Shown: positions 11,903-20,700 of the stretch, in pieces
How the letters are laid out: every line of letters starts with the position of its first letter
Numbering within the stretch: position 1 is the first letter of the stretch
NCBI GenBank assembly: GCA_004352715.1
Contig: SCFE01000080.1
Coordinates: 499,473 to 563,472 of the forward strand
Origin: Hofstenia miamia
Taxonomy: Eukaryota > Xenacoelomorpha > Acoela
Direction: 5' to 3'
DNA: 64,000 bases
Notes under the pieces: generated by a model
Database searches by the model: none
The model's input: only the letters and a program-made list of their open reading frames with translations
Told to the model about the DNA's origin: nothing
Position numbers and translations under genes: made by a program

Positions 11903-12663
11903 TTATTTGATTAAAAATACTAAGTGAACATGATTATCATTTAAATTAATAATTTGATTTTGACTATCAGTAATATATATTCTTATTTCTCTTATTTCAT
12001 TTGTGTTGATTTTGTTGAATAATTTGCACAAAGGTTGTTTTGTAAATGGATAACTTGATACTAAATCATTTTTAGGAAAAGTAAATACTATATCACTAGA
12101 ATTTCCATTATATATGCTATCACTTATCAGAGAACAATGAATTAAAATGTTATCAATTCCTTTTGTAATGTTAGGAACATGATTTGAAATTGTAGTTTTT
12201 TTAGGAGCATTGGATGGTTTTTATTTAAGAACTTAAAACCTAGCAGATCACCAAATTCTTTATCAAATTTTAAACACATTTTAGGTTTTAATGAAACCAA
12301 TACCTTATAAGTATTCTCATTAAAAATAATTTCAACATGTTTATTATTATTTTCTTTTGATCCATGACCATTTGCTGCAATTTCATTGTTTATATATGCT
12401 GATATATCTTTGTACTGATAAATACCATCAGGAAATGTAACTTGCGTCCAAGTAAGACCCTCATCATGGGAATATTCAATTTTGTTGTTCTTATACTCCT
12501 CAGAAATATTGTACCAAGAGTATGACATATTTATTTGATCTAAGCAAATGTAATGTGGTTGTGTGTGCAATCTTATTGGATTTACAAATTTTATTGTGAA
12601 ATCAGAAGGTTTACCTACAACATTTTCATAATTTGAATTTAGAAATAGAGGAATTTCAGTCAT
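11903..12663 (-). pseudogene. Gene C copy 1: probable minor capsid/penton-like protein, broken
   Basis: This starts at 12663 with MTEIPLFLNSNYENVVGKPS and is about 95 percent similar to the intact copy at 13979-14758. After GFKFLNKN a deletion and frameshift remove the segment equivalent to residues about 140-165 of copy 2. The C-terminal part is still readable in another frame down to a stop at 11903-11905. Its loss of frame contrasts with the intact second copy. Confidence 0.6.
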
Positions 12664-12788
12664 ATCTAATATATAAGGAAAAAAGAAAATCTTTTTCCCC
12701 CGGAAAGTCCTTTCCCTTAAGAAGGAGTGAAATTAATTTCACAACAGAGAACACAGTTCACATTAAGAAAAAAAAAGATTTTCCTTAG

Positions 12789-12930
12789 GAAAATTTATTG
12801 TAAAACTTCTTAACATCATCTTTAGAAATAGCTTTCAATCTTACTAATTTGTCAATTAACTGGATAATTTCATTATAAATTTGAGCACTATCATTTCCAG
12901 CATTCTTAGAAGAAGTAAGTAATTCTAAGC
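12789..12930 (-). pseudogene. Tail fragment of the coiled-coil gene, copy 1
   Basis: The minus strand encodes LELLTSSKNAGNDSAQIYNE followed by IIQLIDKLVRLKAISKDD and a stop. This is the same conserved C-terminal tail found at 14803-14950 and 15155-15310. It is cut off at its 5' side by the single N at 12931, where gene A copy 2 begins out of context. It has no independent start and should not be counted as a gene. Confidence 0.65.
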
Positions 12931-12931
12931 N

Positions 12932-13443
12932 AACCTTGCCTGCAGGTAAGATACTATGTCTTAGACCTCTGAAAAAATCACCTTTACTGAGATAAAAAAT
13001 TGTATTAATTTCATTTCCATCTTTTAGAAGTTCTATTTTATCATTATTGTCCTTGTAGAAAAATTCATTTTGTGCAGTGTTCAAACAAGATTCTGAATAC
13101 TCAAGAATGTTGTGTAAATGGGCAACTTTTGAAAAATTTGTAAGATTTGTAGTAGAAGTATTGTTGTATTCCACAAATACTCTGTTAAAAAGTGAGTAGA
13201 CATCACCACTAATGGAAACATTATCTGCTGTAACAAATCAAATTTAACTATTTTAAATTTCACATCTATACAAGCATTAAACCAATCATAAGATATTATA
13301 TCTGTAGAATTATCAACTGTAAACTTATAATTGTTTTTATTTTGAATATTACCTGCTGCAGGAATTATTATTGGAGTCTGGAGATCAAATCTAATGTATT
13401 CATTTCTTTCTANTAGAATTGTTGGATTTCTGAATTCAGTCAT
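12932..13443 (-). pseudogene. Gene A copy 2: capsid-like protein, truncated and frame-shifted
   Basis: This starts at 13443 (MTEFRNPTIL), has an N at 13413, and shares copy 1's sequence apart from scattered substitutions. A short deletion near 13235 shifts the frame (copy 1 reads KLDNTGADNVTIKGD where this copy breaks). The readable remainder (12937-13174) ends at SILPAGKV, directly at the single N at 12931. The region after that residue is missing, so the C-terminal half of the gene is absent in this copy. Confidence 0.6.
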
Positions 13444-13491
13444 TTCTACTATATAAGGAAAAAGATATTAATTTTGCAATAGTTTTAAAAA

Positions 13492-13740
13492 TCATGTCCT
13501 TATATTGTCAAACTTCTTGGGCTCATTCTTGGAAAACTTTTTTAACAACAATTGTATCTTCATTCCTTTTTGTTTATTTGGAGTTTCTAACTTTTTATTA
13601 TTGCTTGTTACTTGTGTGTTAATAGAAGTTCCTTTTACAGTGGGTAAATTTGTTTCCCTTAAGGGGAGAGCATTCTCTACCTGTGTGTTATTAAAATTAA
13701 CCCTTAAATAGTTTTCATAAGTTTTCTTATATTTAGTCAT
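13492..13740 (-). CDS. Gene B copy 2: small lysine-rich protein, 82 residues
   Basis: This is an open frame from the ATG at 13738-13740 (MTKYKKTYENYLRVNFNNT) to a stop at 13492. The frame stays open further upstream to 13860, but copy 1 supports the inner start because similarity and the A-like start context begin there. The composition is polar and basic, with no predicted membrane span or cysteines. It lies 49 bases downstream of gene A copy 2 on the plus coordinate and ends before gene C copy 2, keeping the A-B-C order seen at 10757-12663. The function is unknown; it may be a small structural or DNA-associated protein of the element. Confidence 0.5.
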   Translation of the reverse strand: MTKYKKTYENYLRVNFNNTQVENALPLRETNLPTVKGTSINTQVTSNNKKLETPNKQKGMKIQLLLKKFSKNEPKKFDNIRT

Positions 13741-13978
13741 ATCTATATAAGGAAAAAAGAAAGTCTTTTTCCTAGGAAAGGGACTTTCCATTAAGTAAGG
13801 GGTGAAATTAATTTCACAACAGAGATCAAAGTTCTCCTTAAGAAAGTCTTTTTTCCACAATTTTAAAAATATTCTTATTTGATTAAAAATACTAAGTGAA
13901 CATGATTATCATTTAAATTAATAATNGAGAACAAATTTCTCCTTAGGAAGTCTTTTTTCCGCAATTTTAAAAATAATC

Positions 13979-14758
13979 TTATTTGATTAAAAATACTAAG
14001 TGAACATGATTATCATTTAAATTAATAATTTGATTTTGACTATCAGTAATGTATATTCTTATTTCTCTTATTTCATTTGTGTTGATTTTGTTGAATAATT
14101 TGCACAAAGGTTGTTTTGTAAAGGGATAACTTGATACTAAATCATTTGTAGGAAAAGTAAATACTATATCACTAGAATTTCCATTATATATGCTATTATT
14201 TATCAGAGAACAATGAATTAAAATGTTATAAATTCCCTTTGTAATGTTAGGAATATGATCCGAAATTTTACTCTCAGTTAACATTAATTTAAAATTACTC
14301 TGATAAAATTTACTATTAAAGTCATTAACAAAACCTAGAGAATCACCAAATTCTTTATCAAATTTTAACTGCATTTTAGGCTCTAATGAAAGCAATACCT
14401 TATAAGTATTCTCATTAAAAATAATTTTAACATGTTTATTATTATTTTCTTTTGATCCATGACCATTTGCTGCAATTTCATTATTTATATATGCTGATAT
14501 ATCTTTGTACTGATAAATACCATCAGGAAATGTAACTTTTGTCCAAGTAATAGCCTCATCATGAGAATATTCAATTTTGTTGTTCTTATACTCCTCAGAA
14601 ATATTGTACCAAGAGTATGACATATTTATTTGATCTAAGCAAATGTAATGTGGTTGTGTGTATAATCTTATGGGATTTACAAATTTTACTGTGAAATCAG
14701 AAGGTTTACCTACAACATTTTCATAATTTGAATTTAGAAATAGAGGAATTTCAGTCAT
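13979..14758 (-). CDS. Gene C copy 2: intact probable minor capsid/penton-like protein
   Basis: This is an uninterrupted 259-codon frame from MTEIPLFLNSNYENVVGKPS to a terminal LVFLIK. It shows no signal peptide or membrane segment. Alternating hydrophobic beta-type strands (FTVKFVNPIRL, HYICLDQINMSYSWYNI, VHLVFLI) suggest a jelly-roll-like fold. The motif WYNISEEYKNNKIEYSHD and the later IYNILIHCSLINNSIY are shared with copy 1. Its position beside capsid-like gene A and a packaging ATPase fits a second structural protein such as a penton or minor capsid protein; this is an inference. It is the only full-looking structural frame in the island, and its 3' flank (13865-13925 versus 13927-13978) is duplicated across the single N at 13926. 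Confidence 0.6.
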   Translation of the reverse strand: MTEIPLFLNSNYENVVGKPSDFTVKFVNPIRLYTQPHYICLDQINMSYSWYNISEEYKNNKIEYSHDEAITWTKVTFPDGIYQYKDISAYINNEIAANGHGSKENNNKHVKIIFNENTYKVLLSLEPKMQLKFDKEFGDSLGFVNDFNSKFYQSNFKLMLTESKISDHIPNITKGIYNILIHCSLINNSIYNGNSSDIVFTFPTNDLVSSYPFTKQPLCKLFNKINTNEIREIRIYITDSQNQIINLNDNHVHLVFLIK

Positions 14759-14802
14759 ATCTACTATATAAATAAAAAAGAAAAAAGGAAAAATGATTTT
14801 TC

Positions 14803-15102
14803 TTAAGAAAATTTATTGTAAAACTTCTTAACATCATCTTTAGTAATAGCTTTCAATCTTACTAATTCATCAATTAGCTGAATAATTTCATTATAAATTT
14901 GAGCACTATCATTTCCAGCATTCTTAGAAGAAGTAAGTAATTCTAAGCGATCCATTAATTGTGAAGGATCATTGTAGTAGAAAACACTTTGACCCTTAAT
15001 TATCTTTTTAACTTTTTGATTTTTGCGATTACCTCTTACTCCAGAAGGTTTACCTACAAGATTTTCATAATTTGAATTTAGAAATAGAGGAATTTCATTC
15101 AT
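14803..15102 (-). pseudogene. Fusion frame: start of gene C joined to the tail of the coiled-coil gene
   Basis: The frame starts at 15102 with MNEIPLFLNSNYENLVGKPS, the same first 20 residues as gene C with two changes. It then passes directly into GVRGNRKNQKVKKIIKG, QSVFYYNDPSQLMDRLELLT and the conserved tail ending DDVKKFYNKFS. The junction is in frame and carries no N, so this looks like a real internal deletion or recombination between neighbouring island genes. The product would be 99 residues, with a charged linker and a helical tail. Whether it is expressed is unknown. Confidence 0.5.
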
Positions 15103-15149
15103 ATCTACTATATAAAGAAAAAAGAAATTAATTTTTTCCAAATTAATTT

Positions 15150-16424
15150 TGTAATTTATTGTAAAACCTCTTAACATCATCTTTAGTAATAGCTTTCAAT
15201 CTTACTAATTCGTCAATTAACTGCATAATTTCATTATAAATTTGAGCACTATCATTTCCAGCATTCTTAGAAGAAGTAAGTAATTCTAAGTGATCCATTA
15301 ATTGTGAAAGATCATTGTAGTTGAAAACACTTTGGCCCTTAATTATTTTTTAAATTTTTGCTTTTTGCAATTACCTGTAACCCCAGCAAATTTTACAAGA
15401 TTCCTAAATACTCTATTAGGCTTTTAAGTGTATTTATCTTGTTTTTTATTATATCTCTTTGTTAAAAGTTCTATGAAGGATTGATCAATTGGTTCAGAAA
15501 TAATTGGTTTCCCATAAGGCATACCATTTTGATCTACATAGTAAGCTTATAAAATATATTCTCTATATAATTTATCCATATCTATAAATGTAAGTCCAAA
15601 CATGTTATCATCAACTTTAAGGGGAAAAGACTTCTTCTCTTTGTAGGAAAATTTGTTTTTCTTAAGTCCTTTTCCTTGAATGTAAAATTTCTATATTTAT
15701 CTAATTCTTTTCTATCATTTTCTAATTTATCATATTTGTCATTGTTTTCATTATATTTTAGAACAACTTCATTATATTCAGCAACAATTTCATCATAATG
15801 TGGTGCTTGTTCAACATCTGTTAAATTTGATTTTTGTTTATTTATTTTTTCAAATTCATCAATTTCAACTTTTAGCTCATTATATTTCTCTTCCAATCTA
15901 GTATTTGCTTTGGTTAATCATCTCTTTTTTATACCATTATCATTTATAATTATATTTATTTGTACAATTATTTCTTCTCTTCCAGAATCATTGATTGATT
16001 TAAGTTCATTTGGTAAAGTTAAGCTATACTTATTTAGAACATCTATATTAAAATTGGTTTCAAGTTGTGGAGCTTTTGCTCTTGTTTCTCCAAAAGGACT
16101 CTCATCTCCAAGAGAACTTTCATCTTCTAACTGTTGTAGACTATTAAGATTATATGGCTTCCAATCCTCTATTGCATCTTGTAATTGCCTTTGATTTTTT
16201 CTCATTTGAACTAATTCATTTGTTTGATCCCTTAGATTTTCTTTAATGACATTTGTTTGATCTTTTAATAGATCTCCTTGATCTGAAATAGTTTTTGTAA
16301 TAGGTTTGTATGTTTCTTGTAAGTTGTACTGAACTTCATTTTGTTGGTTAATGTCACATTTTTGTTATAAAAGCTTTTTTTCTTGCTTACTGACTTCATC
16401 TTCAAGATTTACTAGTTTTTTTCT
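15150..16424 (-). pseudogene. Coiled-coil structural-type protein with conserved C-terminal tail, broken
   Basis: From the gap edge at 16424 the minus strand reads a long helical region: EDEVSKQEKKLL, a stop, DIQ-rich and GDLLKDQTNVIKENLRDQTN, then MRKNQRQLQDAIEDWKPYN. A serine/glutamate-rich linker follows, then a strong coiled coil (15896-15700). Next comes a globular patch, FGLTFIDMDKLYREYI and NGMPYGKPIISEPIDQSFIE, and finally the helical tail NDLSQLMDHLELLTSSKNAG near 15300. At least four stops or shifts interrupt it. It is about 400 residues when read through. The tail recurs at 12789-12930 and 14803-14950. The role is unknown; position and architecture suggest a virion or assembly protein of the element. 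Confidence 0.5.
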
Positions 16425-16463
16425 NNNNNNNNNNNNNNNNNNNNAAAATATTTTTCATGCAAT

Positions 16464-16508
16464 ACAGGACATGTTGTCCCTTTACTAATGCAATACAGGA
16501 CATGCTGT
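16464..16508. promoter_or_regulatory. Two repeated dyads ggacatgYtgtcc
   Basis: The segment aatgcaatacaggacatgttgtccc is immediately repeated as aatgcaatacaggacatgctgtccc, and a third partial copy (aaaggacac) follows. Each unit holds a 5-base inverted repeat (ggaca/tgtcc). The site is between the 20-N gap and the 3' end of the ATPase remnant, so it could be a protein-binding site or a residue of a repeat. No function is shown. Confidence 0.35.
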
Positions 16509-16547
16509 CCCTTAACTCCTAAAATAAAGGACACTTTGCTGTGTGAT

Positions 16548-16862
16548 TATTACAAAGTTTCATTAAAGCTTTTATGTACTGTCTTCTTTTCTTTGTTCAC
16601 AAAAAGAAAGTCATAATTATACAAACTTTCAAAAAGGTCTGGATTAAAAGAATTATCCTTAGCAATTGAATTTTTATCATGATTATCAACAGGAGTGTAT
16701 AAAACCATGTGTGTACAATTTGTCCTTATTTTCTTTGGAACATTGTAATATGATTGTGAAATATATATTGTTGATATGTTATGATGACGACCATCAGTGA
16801 AATGATTTGCAATTTTATTCTGTGTCTTTTCTGGGGCATTTACAAGGTCATCAAAGATAACA
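16548..16862 (-). pseudogene. A32/FtsK-type DNA-packaging ATPase, C-terminal part
   Basis: The minus strand encodes NIVIFDDLVNAPEKTQNKIA (Walker B with its DD pair), then FTDGRHHNISTIYISQSYYN and VPKKIRTNCTHMVLYTPVDN, ending at a stop at 16548-16550. The Walker B strand, the GRH..NIS segment and the ISQS..NVPK..R.N sensor region are the signature of the poxvirus A32-like packaging ATPases carried by Polintons, adintoviruses and related elements. The frame is lost near 16862, and only the short RNEYSTTDRK lies upstream in another frame. The P-loop (Walker A) half is absent because the divergent plus-strand gene begins at 16909. It is non-functional as it stands. Confidence 0.75.
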
Positions 16863-16908
16863 ATATTTTTCTATCTGTTGTTGAATATTCATTTCTTATT
16901 GTATAAAG

Positions 16909-17466
16909 ATGACTACAAATTTAACTTACTGTGTTAAAAAAAGAATAACAGGTTCTATTCCAGGCTCTGGGCAATTACTTACAACAAAAAATGGAAGAAA
17001 TATGCTGAAATCAATTTGTAGAAATTGTGGAAGTAAAAAGACACAATTTGTTGGAAAGGGAAGTAATGCTTCCTATGGTGGAACCCTTGATATTCATAAA
17101 GCAATTGGTTACATTCCAAAACCAAAAGGAGGTTTCACATTTCCAAATCATAAATATTCTGGACCATATAATCCTTTACAGAAACCATTGAAAAATAATA
17201 TACAACTATATAATCAAATTGATGCTATTTCTAAAGAAAATGATATATGTTATAACAAAGCTCAAAAGGGGAAAGCTAACTGTGATAAACAAATGTTGAA
17301 TAATTTAAAAAATGTTAAACCTAAGAATATCCATGAAAGATTTGATAAGTTATTAGTTTCAAATGTTATTGGTACAAAACATATGTTAGGTTTGGGAAGA
17401 AAAACAGAGTTTTCCAATGTAAGCATTAAAAAAAACTCTAAAAGAGAAAAGGTTGTTTCCCCATAG
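16909..17466 (+). CDS. Zinc-ribbon plus phospholipase A2-like protein
   Basis: This is a 185-codon open frame. Residues about 1-50 (TYCVKKR, TTKNGRNMLKSICRNCGSKK) look like a small zinc ribbon of the DUF5679 kind, in which the second cysteine of the first pair is lysine. Residues about 82-135 match the parvovirus-type phospholipase A2 domain: a calcium-loop-like YSGPYNPL, then DAISKENDICY, then KANCDKQML. In the family the active-site pair is HD; here the codon is aat, so the catalytic histidine reads asparagine and activity is doubtful. Such domains help virions cross membranes in parvoviruses; in transposon-borne copies the role is not established. The last residues (KREKVVSP) run toward the integrase fragment, offset by a frameshift at 17464. 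Confidence 0.65.
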   Translation: MTTNLTYCVKKRITGSIPGSGQLLTTKNGRNMLKSICRNCGSKKTQFVGKGSNASYGGTLDIHKAIGYIPKPKGGFTFPNHKYSGPYNPLQKPLKNNIQLYNQIDAISKENDICYNKAQKGKANCDKQMLNNLKNVKPKNIHERFDKLLVSNVIGTKHMLGLGRKTEFSNVSIKKNSKREKVVSP

Positions 17467-17717
17467 GAACTTTAGCTAATGAACTTCACAGACCTATTAA
17501 AAGAAATTTTAGAAGACAGGTGATTGTAAATCACATAGATGAAATTTAATGTGCTGACTTAGTTGATATGCAAAAATTCAGCAGGTGGAATAAGGGTTAT
17601 AAATATTTATTGATGATTATGGATGCATTTTCAAAGTATGGGTGGATTATTCCACTAAAAGTTAAAACTGAACCTACTGGTAGAGATGCATTAAGGGGTA
17701 AATTACATTCACCTTAA
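17466..17717 (+). pseudogene. Retrovirus-type integrase fragment (rve core)
   Basis: After a frameshift from the previous gene, the plus strand reads GTLANELHRPIKRNFRRQVI, then VNHIDEI, an in-frame taa, and CADLVDMQKFSRWNKGYKY followed by LLMIMDAFSKYGWIIPLKVK. The first catalytic aspartate is in ADLVDM, and a second conserved aspartate is in IMDAFSKYGW. The sequence stops at 17715-17717 before the catalytic glutamate region. This is the integrase type carried by Polintons and related transposons. With the premature stop and missing C-terminal half, it is inactive. Confidence 0.75.
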
Positions 17718-20700
17718 ATATTGAAACAAGTTCTGGCAATGGCAGCTGCTTAGGAGGAACTACTTACAAAATATTGATGGTTGAGGATTTCTCTATATAT
17801 AATTACATATACAAATAATCATATCAAATTGCATAGCAGAAGACTCTGGATATGGGTCTGAAAATATCTTTTTGCTTGAAGATGAAGCTCATACATAAAA
17901 ATCTAGACTCTATTCCAAACATGAATGCTAAAATTTTTTTCCTTAAAACTAATTACTTTGGCTTTACCTCTAAACACTATGGGAAATGCAAACTGGGGAA
18001 GCTAAGCACATTAACCATAACATACATATTAGGGATACAATTTTGTATTATTTTTTTCAAAAACAATATCCTGTATAATATTTATATGAGTTTTTATCCA
18101 TAAGTAGCAATAGTGAACTCTGTTTTGATCTATACCTAAAAAAGTTCATCCATGAATCCATCTTTGGTTAGATTGATTTTGCTTCTTGCATGATTTTTTG
18201 CAAATGTTTTTATTCAACATCATCAGAATTTGCTGAAATTTCATTTAGATTTTCAATAAATGCTGTAAGGCTAGCATCTCAAAATTTGTTTTCTCTGCAT
18301 TCAAAACCATTTGGCAGTCCATCTCCTAGATAGTAAAACAGAAAACTTCCTGTAATTGAGTACAGTACATTTTCAGGTCACATGATCCCAGTAGTAGAGA
18401 AAGACTTGTAGGACATGACACATTGAATTTTGAGCTTGGCAGTCTTATCTGGGATGATGTAAATGTGGACTTTGACCATCTTGTAGTGTAAGGCTGTCCA
18501 TCTATGATGTCATTGGAATATATTCTTTTAATTGTTGACAAATAAAATTAAGTTGATCAAAATGTAATAAATTTTTTTATACACATTACATAAACAATTT
18601 TCAAAAATCCCATAAAATTAGAATTTTTTAAGTTTTAATCCATAGTTTAGAATGTAGCAATTTTTTTCTACACATTACATAAACAATTTTCAAAATCCCA
18701 TGAAATTCTTTCTATAAAATATCATGTTTTAGAATTACAAATGTTTTATTGCTAAATTTTTCAGCAAAAGTTGTAAGTAATATTTCTAACAATTTTAAAA
18801 TTTTAAAATACAAGCATTCACAGACATATTTTCTTGCCATAAAGAGAAAATGAACATTTATAAATAATGAATATAATTACAAAGACAATATAAAGTGCTT
18901 TAATAAATGATGATAAAGTTCATATAGGGAATTTCTTCTACAGTGCAATGAACATTGATTATATTCAGTATAATTTCATATTAGGATGGGAATGCTGTAG
19001 GAAATATATGCAAAGTGTATTTGCATGTTATGAACCAAAAAGTTTGAAGTCTTTCAGTTTAGTTCTCTTTCTTACAGCAATGTGAAATTCCACTATGCCA
19101 GTTTTATTTTCATGTGTACAAAGTTGTACTTTTCACAGACAAGGTCAACATTACCTAACTTTTTATCTATATTCCATTGTTAAATTGTCAAATGTATCCA
19201 AACAAAGATTGTTCATTACCAAATTAATAAACAATCTTTCTCAAACTATATTAACAAAAATTTATAATATATAAATAAATATAAATCACTTTATAAATTA
19301 TCATTATTAATTATAACATTTTCATGAAATATGAAACTAGAATTCATTATATACACAAAAAATAATTTTTTGCAAGTTGGAAAAATCTCATTTATTATCA
19401 CAAGAAATTTTGTTAATTTTGTTTTTCCCAATTTATACACATGTAACATAAAACAATTTATTAATCACAGCCTCTGGTTCAAAAGATGAAATGAAATCAA
19501 TACTTTTTCAAGGTGCTTTTCTTGTTGATCTCAAGAATAAATATTTATCTTGCAATATTAAACATTTCAACATCATATGGAGGTTGAGAATTTTAATAAT
19601 AAAATTTAAACTTGAGTTTCAACAGCATACATTCAAGAGAATGTGCTTTTTTCAATGGAAAAAAGTCAAAGCCATATTGTGTTTGCAAATGAATAATTTT
19701 TTTATTTTGTTTAGCTAGTCTATGTAATTTTTGTAATTTAATATATTCTACAAAAATCTTTACATATTAAAATTGTATGCAGAAGTTGCATTTAATTTTC
19801 AAATACAAGACAGAGATATAGACTTACATGAAAAAAGACACACTTTGTTTTCTAAAAAAAATTATGCTTTCAATGCTATTAGTAAGAGTTATACATATAC
19901 ATGTTTTTATACATTATTATTATATTAGTTTTACCTAGTTGTAGACTTTACATGCTGGTCTTCTTTTGTGTGACTGTCAACTTTTGCCTTTCTTTCAATT
20001 TATACAGTTTTTGCTTTTTTTGACTTTATGCATTATTTTCACTTTATATGGTTGTGTCTTTTACATGCTTTTAGACTTTTGCACGTTTTTTAACTTTTAC
20101 CTTTCTTTCAGTTTATTAAATATTTGACTTTTACACATTTGTAGATTTTTTGCATCTTTTTTGTTCTGAGATATTTTTTCAGTTTATATGGTTTGTGAAT
20201 TTTACATTATTGTAGATATTTACTTGGCCTTTCCACTTTTCACAGCATGGCAAATTTTTTACCAGTTAGTGAATGTAATAATTTATATAAACACAAGAAT
20301 GTCATTGCAAGTTTTATTGTACATTTGTTGTTACAAATTTTTCCATTTATTTTTAAAAATAACCTACTTCATTTGTATGAAATAAACCTTTTTAAAATTG
20401 TTGTACTTACTTGAGAGAATAAAAAAGTTACTTGTAATCATCATTTTGTATTAATGATGCAACAAGTGCATTAATTTCATTTATAAACTTTAGTATTAAG
20501 TTATTTATCATGTTTATTGATTTTCATTAATATAAATATATTTCCCTGCAGAGTTTGTCATTACATTCTTAGATAACTTTCATTTTAAAGCTTTTCTGTT
20601 ACAGTATTTAATGTGTTTATTGATGTTTATTATATATATTGTGTAAACTTTTCAGCAAATAGTGAAGTGGATCTTTCAACTACATAATGTAATTTGTAGA

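Larger units (their letters stand above)
10757..17717. mobile_element. Decayed Polinton/Maverick-like (adintovirus-like) island
   Basis: Within 7 kb lie two copies of a block of three minus-strand genes (A, B, C), a coiled-coil gene with a conserved tail, an A32/FtsK-type packaging ATPase fragment, and on the plus strand a zinc-ribbon plus phospholipase A2-like gene followed by a retrovirus-type integrase fragment. A packaging ATPase together with an integrase and capsid-type proteins is the hallmark set of Polinton-like virus-derived transposons. I see no protein-primed DNA polymerase B, no maturation protease, and no long terminal inverted repeats, so the element is incomplete or rearranged. 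Single Ns at 12931, 13413 and 13926 and a 20-N gap at 16425-16444 show assembly joins inside it. The island is an endogenous, mostly broken copy. Confidence 0.75.
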
